DNA of 36,996 bases from Pseudomonadota bacterium (GTDB lineage Bacteria; Pseudomonadota; Gammaproteobacteria; Burkholderiales; Burkholderiaceae_C): positions 1-36,996 of the forward strand of contig JAKQJK010000363.1 in the NCBI GenBank assembly GCA_029561195.1, in the 5' to 3' direction. Made by a program: the position numbers and the translations under genes. Below are positions 32,757-36,996 of the stretch, one piece after another. A model generated the notes under the pieces. That model had not been told where the DNA came from and made no database searches. It was given only the letters and a program-made list of their open reading frames with translations. Position 1 is the first letter of the stretch. The number at the start of each line of letters is the position of its first letter.

Positions 32757-33587
32757 ATGCCCTGGCACGCCCAACTTCAGATTGACTACTGCGCAGAGGC
32801 CGCACGAACGGTCGCCCGCTACCAGCACACTGGCCCGTTGCGGATATTGAAGAGCCTGTACCCCGAGGGGGACACAATTTGCCACAACGTGCTGGTACAT
32901 CCTCCTGGTGGTTTGGTCGGTGGGGACACACTGGATATTCACGTCCATGCAGCCAGCGGCACCCACGGTTTGATCACCACGCCAGGCGCAACGCGCTTTT
33001 ACCGGTCATTGGGGGAGCGAGCCCTACAGCAGTCCCATATCACGCTGGAAGCAGGTGCACGGTTCGAATGGCTGCCGCTGGAGAACATTGCCTACAGCGG
33101 ATGTCTGGCTGAAAACCGACTGCAGCTAAACCTAGCGAAAGGGGCCGAGTTGATCGGCTGGGACGTCACGGCATTGGGTCTGCCCAATGCCGGCCTTCCG
33201 TTTGACTCAGGACGATTCAGTCAGCACATCGAAATGCCGGGCGTCTGGCTAGAGCGTGGCCGCATCGATGCCACCGATCTCCGGCTTATGAATAGCCCGC
33301 TTGGCCTGGCGGGGCATCGTTGCATCGCATCGTTATTTTTTGCCACAGGCAGCCCGATCGAGCGACAACGCAAACAGCAGGTATTGGATGCCGCACGCGA
33401 CGTCATGGCCGCACATGACCTGCGCGCGACGGCTGGCGTTACCAGCCCCAATCCGCAGGTGATCGTTTTGAGGATCGTCGCCCCTTTGGTGGAATCCGCC
33501 ATGCACGGCCTGCGACAGGTCTGGTCTGCCTGGCGCAATCTGGTGTGGGGTAAATCGGCCTCCAGCCCCCGGATATGGTCAACCTGA
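32757..33587 (+). CDS. ureD: Urease accessory protein UreD
   Basis: A 276-residue chaperone required for nickel loading of urease. The conserved block LRILKSLYPEGDTICHNVLVHPPGGLVGGD (residues about 28-57) with HAASGTHGLITTPGATRFYRS identifies it. The longer frame from 32502 overlaps the deaminase gene, so I chose ATG 32757 (MPWHAQLQIDY), which begins where family members begin. It follows the deaminase by 32 bp and ends 10 bp from the convergent urtE. The urease structural genes and the other accessory genes are not in this window, which is odd because ureD usually leads a ureDABCEFG cluster. No ribosome site is strong. Confidence 0.93.
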   Translation: MPWHAQLQIDYCAEAARTVARYQHTGPLRILKSLYPEGDTICHNVLVHPPGGLVGGDTLDIHVHAASGTHGLITTPGATRFYRSLGERALQQSHITLEAGARFEWLPLENIAYSGCLAENRLQLNLAKGAELIGWDVTALGLPNAGLPFDSGRFSQHIEMPGVWLERGRIDATDLRLMNSPLGLAGHRCIASLFFATGSPIERQRKQQVLDAARDVMAAHDLRATAGVTSPNPQVIVLRIVAPLVESAMHGLRQVWSAWRNLVWGKSASSPRIWST

Positions 33588-33588
33588 T

Positions 33589-33607
33589 GCTATCTTTTAA
33601 ATAGCAA
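33589..33607 (-). repeat. Partial copy of the dispersed repeat at the urtE 3' end
   Basis: The minus strand reads TTGCTATTTAAAAGATAGC, matching the first third of copy B (TTGCTATatattTGATAGC pattern). The urtE stop codon TAA lies within it, and GCTAT/ATAGC can form a short hairpin between the convergent ureD and urtE genes. The copy is short, so the assignment is tentative. Confidence 0.5.
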
Positions 33608-34304
33608 CCAGCTGCCGTACACCGTTGGCTTCCATGTCTATTCCGGCGCCACGGGCAATGAACTCACCGCGCTGCATGACAAGGTAATCGTCTGCCAGTT
33701 CCTGCGCAAAATCATAATACTGCTCCACCAGCAGGATGGCCATATCGCCACGGTCGGCCAGCATGCGGATTACTCGACCGATGTCCTTGATGATGCTGGG
33801 CTGAATGCCTTCTGTGGGCTCATCCAGAATCAGCAGCTTCGGTTTGGCTGCGAGCGCACGGGCTATTGCCAATTGTTGCTGCTGACCACCGGACAGATCA
33901 CCGCCCCGACGGTTGATCATCTGTTTCAACACCGGAAACAACTCGAACAACTCAGCGGGAATTGGTGTGCTGGCGCTTTTGTAGGCCAGCCCCATTCGCA
34001 GGTTTTCTTCGACCGTCAGGCGTGAAAAAATCTCCCTCCCTTGGGGTACAAAGCCAATACCTGCTCTGGCGCGTTCAAACGGCGTTGTGCCCTGAATCGC
34101 TTTGCCCGCAAACTCGATGCTGCCGGACTTGATGGGTACCAAACCCATGATCGACTTGAGCAGCGTGGTCTTACCCACTCCGTTGCGACCCAATAAAACT
34201 GTAACCTTGCCCAGGTTGGCCTGCAGGCTTACGCCCCGCAGGATGTGCGAGCCACCGTAATACTGGTTGACGTCTTTGAGGCTAAAGATGGGGTTATCGG
34301 CCAA
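33597..34304 (-). CDS. urtE: Urea ABC transporter ATPase UrtE
   Basis: A 235-residue ATPase of the branched-chain amino acid/urea (HAAT) transporter class. It shows Walker A GRNGVGKTT near 39-47, GIGFVPQGREIFSRLTVEENL, signature LSGGQQQQLAIARAL and Walker B LLILDEPTEGIQPS. LivF and UrtE look alike, but the gene order with urtD, urtC and urtB and the GGSHILRGVSL start identify UrtE. It overlaps urtD by 11 bp. Its C-terminus (QLVAI) falls in a partial dispersed repeat. Confidence 0.94.
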   Translation of the reverse strand: MADNPIFSLKDVNQYYGGSHILRGVSLQANLGKVTVLLGRNGVGKTTLLKSIMGLVPIKSGSIEFAGKAIQGTTPFERARAGIGFVPQGREIFSRLTVEENLRMGLAYKSASTPIPAELFELFPVLKQMINRRGGDLSGGQQQQLAIARALAAKPKLLILDEPTEGIQPSIIKDIGRVIRMLADRGDMAILLVEQYYDFAQELADDYLVMQRGEFIARGAGIDMEANGVRQLVAI

Positions 34305-35169
34305 GGTACACCTCGATCACGCGTTCATCAGCCTGCACTTGATCCAGCGTTCCCTGCGCCAATACGGAGCCATCACACAGCACGGTCACGATGTCTGAAA
34401 TAGTGTCAATGAAGCTCATGTCGTGCTCCACCACCAGCAGCGAATGTTTACCCTTGAGCGTCAGGAACAACTCGGCCGTGCGAGCAGTTTCTTCATCGGT
34501 CATGCCGGCCACAGGCTCATCCAGCAACAACAGTTTGGGATCCTGCATCAACAGCATGCCAATCTCCAGCCACTGTTTCTGTCCGTGACTCAGATTACCG
34601 GCCAGGCGGCCCACACTGTCCGCCAAGTGGATGGTATGCAACACCTCCCCTAATCGATCACCCTGTGATGAATCCAGCTTGAAAAACATCGAGGGCTTCA
34701 CGCCTTTGTCGGTCTTCAATGCCAACTCCAGGTTTTCAAAAACCGTGAGTTGCTCGAACACTGTGGGCTTTTGAAACTTGCGCCCGATACCCAGCTGCGC
34801 GATCTCGGGTTCGGTGTAACGCAGCAAGTCGATAGTGCTGCCGAAAAACACGGTGCCTGCATCAGGCCGTGTCTTGCCGGTGATGATATCCATCATGGTG
34901 GTTTTTCCAGCACCGTTGGGGCCGATGATGCAGCGCAGTTCACCTGGTGCAATATCCAGCGACAGCTTGTTGATGGCTTTGAAACCATCGAAGCTGACAC
35001 TCACTTCTTCCAGATACAGAATGCGGCCGTGTGTGACGTCCACTTCGCCCGCCTGCGCCACTCGCGAAAAGCCCGCAGCACGCCCGCCCGATTCGGTCTT
35101 ACCCTCGGTCGCTGCCTGACGAACCTTCTCTAGGCGCTTTGCGCCTTCCTCCAGCAGATCAGGCGTCAT
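34294..35169 (-). CDS. urtD: Urea ABC transporter ATPase UrtD
   Basis: The second ATPase, 291 residues, LivG-like. It has Walker A GPNGAGKTT near 87-95, IGRKFQKPTVFEQLTVFENL, signature LSHGQKQWLEIG and Walker B LLLLDEPVAGMTDEE, all typical of UrtD. An N-terminal extension of about 50 residues (EEGAKRLEKVRQAATEGKTESGG) precedes the ATPase core. I chose ATG 35169 (MTPDLLEE), which overlaps the urtC end by 11 bp; the frame open to 35247 lies inside urtC. It is co-translated with urtC and urtE. Confidence 0.94.
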   Translation of the reverse strand: MTPDLLEEGAKRLEKVRQAATEGKTESGGRAAGFSRVAQAGEVDVTHGRILYLEEVSVSFDGFKAINKLSLDIAPGELRCIIGPNGAGKTTMMDIITGKTRPDAGTVFFGSTIDLLRYTEPEIAQLGIGRKFQKPTVFEQLTVFENLELALKTDKGVKPSMFFKLDSSQGDRLGEVLHTIHLADSVGRLAGNLSHGQKQWLEIGMLLMQDPKLLLLDEPVAGMTDEETARTAELFLTLKGKHSLLVVEHDMSFIDTISDIVTVLCDGSVLAQGTLDQVQADERVIEVYLGR

Positions 35170-36301
35170 GGCGCGACCCCTTCCACTTCTTGACCAACCC
35201 CACAATGCCCTGGGGCAAAAAGAGTGTGACAGCAATAAACAGAGCACCCAATACGTAGAGCCAGAATTCCGGATACGCCACAGTCAACCAGCTCTTGGCA
35301 CCATTCACTACGAAGGCCCCGACGATGGGGCCGACCAGCGTGGCACGGCCACCCACCGCAGCCCAAATAGCTATCTCAATCGAATTGGCAGGGCTCATCT
35401 CGCCAGGGTTAATGATGCCCACCTGCGGCACGTACAAAGCCCCAGCCACACCGCACATGATGGCGGAAATGGTCCAGATGGTGAGCTTGAAACCAATAGG
35501 GTTGTAGCCCGAAAACATGACGCGCGTTTCTGCATCACGAATGGCCTGCAACACGCGTCCAAACTTGCTGCTGATTAACCAGCGGGCGAACAGGAAGAAG
35601 CCCAGCAAGGTCAAGCCAGTCAAAACGAACAGCACCATGCGCATGGGCGGCGTGGCAATGGGAATGTCCAGAATGCGCTTGAAATCAGTAAATCCATTGT
35701 TACCGCCAAAACCGGTCTCATTTCGGAAAAACAGCAACATTGCCGCAAACGTCATGGCTTGCGTGATGATGGAAAAATATACGCCCTTGATGCGTGACCG
35801 AAAGGCAAAGTAACCAAATACAAAGGCTACGACACCCGGCACCAACACAATCAGCATCATCGTAGCCATAAAGCTGTCGCTAAACGTCCAGTGCCACGGC
35901 AGCGTTTTCCAATCCAGAAACACCATGAAGTCTGGCAAGTTGCTTTTGTAATTGCCGTCGGTCCCAATCTGGCGCATCAGGTACATGCCCATGGCATAGC
36001 CGCCCAGCGCGAAGAACAGGCCATGGCCAAGGCTCAGAATGCCGGTATATCCCCAGATCAGATCCATGGCCAGCGCGCAGATGGCGTAACACATGATCTT
36101 GCCCAGCAGCGCCACCGCGTAGGTACTCATGTGGAACATGCTGCCTTCGGGCACCCAAAGGTTCAGGACGGGTGCCACGGCGCACACCACGATCAGCGCG
36201 ATGATGAACGCCGCCCATCCAGTGCGTGTGAGCATGGGATTCTTTGCCGGAAGAGCAACCGGGGCCACCGTAGTCATGGAGGTCAGGGCAGACGTATTCA
36301 T
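35159..36301 (-). CDS. urtC: Urea ABC transporter permease UrtC
   Basis: A 380-residue inner-membrane permease with about eight to ten helices, LivM-like. Characteristic stretches are AMDLIWGYTGILSLGHGLFFALGGYAMGMYLM, ETGFGGNNGFTDFKRIL and the final AIWAAVGGRATLVGPIVGAFVVNGAKSWLTVAYPEFWLYVLGALF. ATG 36301 overlaps the urtB stop (ATGA); the upstream open frame is a shadow of urtB. It is the first complete gene from the right edge in the urt operon. Confidence 0.95.
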   Translation of the reverse strand: MNTSALTSMTTVAPVALPAKNPMLTRTGWAAFIIALIVVCAVAPVLNLWVPEGSMFHMSTYAVALLGKIMCYAICALAMDLIWGYTGILSLGHGLFFALGGYAMGMYLMRQIGTDGNYKSNLPDFMVFLDWKTLPWHWTFSDSFMATMMLIVLVPGVVAFVFGYFAFRSRIKGVYFSIITQAMTFAAMLLFFRNETGFGGNNGFTDFKRILDIPIATPPMRMVLFVLTGLTLLGFFLFARWLISSKFGRVLQAIRDAETRVMFSGYNPIGFKLTIWTISAIMCGVAGALYVPQVGIINPGEMSPANSIEIAIWAAVGGRATLVGPIVGAFVVNGAKSWLTVAYPEFWLYVLGALFIAVTLFLPQGIVGLVKKWKGSRHDA

Positions 36302-36996
36302 GCTTCGGCACTCCGGCCCTTCATCGCAAAAATGCCTTGCGGACGTTTCTGGATGAAGATGATGATCAGCACCAGAACGGCAATCTTGGCAAGCACCGCG
36401 CCCGTCCAGCCTTCCAGCAACTTGTTGAGGATGCCCAACCCCAGCGCAGCGTAAACCGTACCTGCCAGCTGGCCAACACCACCAAGCACAACCACCAGAA
36501 ATGAGTCCACGATATAGCTTTGCCCAAGATCGGGTCCCACGTTGCCGATCTGGCTTAAAGCGCAACCCGCCAATCCGGCGATGCCGGAGCCCAGTGCGAA
36601 CGCGTAGGTATCAACGCGCGCAGTATTCACACCCATGCATGCTGCGATAGGCCGGTTTTGCGTAACGCCCCTTACGAACAAGCCTAACCGGGTACGGCTG
36701 ATCAGCCAGGCCACACCCAACAGAACGGCGCAAGCGAACCCGATGATCACGAGCCGGTTGAACGGTAGCGACAAGTTCCCTAGCACCTGCACACCTCCAC
36801 TCATCCAGCTGGGGTTTTCAACGGCTACGTTTTGTGCACCAAACACCGAACGTGCAAGTTGCATCAACATCAGACTGATACCCCAGGTAGCAAGCAGCGT
36901 TTCCAGCGGGCGACCATAAAGATAACGGATGACGCCACGCTCCAGCGCCGCCCCCATCAAGGCAGAGGCAAAAAAGGCCACTGGCACAGCCGCTAC
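36298..36996 (-). CDS. urtB: Urea ABC transporter permease UrtB (partial, N-terminus missing)
   Basis: C-terminal 232 residues of a LivH-like permease; the frame runs off the right edge of the window. Visible helices include AFFASALMGAALERGVIRYLYGRPLETLLATWGISLMLMQLARS and the family stretch RGVTQNRPIAACMGVNTARVDTYAFALGSGIAGLAGCALSQIGNVGPDLGQSYIVDSFLVVVLGGVGQLAGT, typical of UrtB. The urea-binding protein gene urtA would be expected further right. The product transports urea made by purine breakdown or scavenged from outside. Confidence 0.94.
   Translation of the reverse strand, partial: VAAVPVAFFASALMGAALERGVIRYLYGRPLETLLATWGISLMLMQLARSVFGAQNVAVENPSWMSGGVQVLGNLSLPFNRLVIIGFACAVLLGVAWLISRTRLGLFVRGVTQNRPIAACMGVNTARVDTYAFALGSGIAGLAGCALSQIGNVGPDLGQSYIVDSFLVVVLGGVGQLAGTVYAALGLGILNKLLEGWTGAVLAKIAVLVLIIIFIQKRPQGIFAMKGRSAEA

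Overview
The window looks like a chromosomal segment from a betaproteobacterium of the order Burkholderiales, most likely Comamonadaceae (Rhodoferax/Polaromonas-like). This rests on the gene set (PuuD-type urate oxidase, UraD-AllC fusion, urt urea transporter, bacteriohemerythrin), the moderately high GC, and copies of an approximately 61-bp dispersed repeat of a kind I associate with that family. The genus is an inference. No rRNA, tRNA, insertion sequence, phage gene or CRISPR array was seen, and there is no gap of more than 300 bases without a gene.

Layout: (1) 98-3930, xdhA-xdhB, xanthine dehydrogenase. (2) 3967-10048, a signalling block of six genes: a REC-Hpt protein and an excisionase-HTH-REC regulator (leftward), then a CheY-like receiver, an HD-GYP protein, a periplasmic solute-binding protein and a two-PAS membrane histidine kinase (rightward). 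The divergent halves share a palindromic promoter/operator near 5470-5506. (3) 10059-12892, glycerate 2-kinase and an 8-oxoguanine/guanine deaminase-type amidohydrolase. (4) 12970-16762, bacteriohemerythrin, urate oxidase puuD, xdhC, a Pro/Ala-rich lipoprotein and uraH. (5) 16868-23335, a GntR regulator, allantoinase puuE, a uraD-allC fusion, an M20 hydrolase and an NCS2 purine permease. (6) 23487-24758, a signal-less solute-binding protein and a hotdog thioesterase. (7) 24870-29423, a LysR regulator divergent from gcl-hyi-glxR. (8) 29615-33587, an NMT1-type ABC transporter, a small guanine-deaminase-like protein and ureD. (9) 33597-36996, urtEDCB on the minus strand, cut by the right edge.

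How they fit: guanine or 8-oxoguanine is deaminated, xanthine is oxidised by XdhAB (matured by XdhC), urate by PuuD, then UraH, UraD, PuuE and AllC lead to ureidoglycine/ureidoglycolate. Glyoxylate is condensed by Gcl and carried through Hyi, GlxR and glycerate kinase to 2-phosphoglycerate. Nitrogen leaves as ammonia and urea, matching ureD and the Urt transporter. A dedicated ureidoglycolate-cleaving enzyme is not obvious. A 16-bp palindrome (AAAGTGTATACACTTT) occurs before puuD, between uraH and gntR, and with one change before the permease, and is the likely operator of the GntR protein.

The most unusual features are the dispersed repeat embedded in frame in the puuD linker (also in two intergenic copies and a partial copy forming the end of urtE), the palindromic overlapping divergent promoters, and the apparent four-protein phosphorelay placed between xanthine oxidation genes and glycerate kinase.
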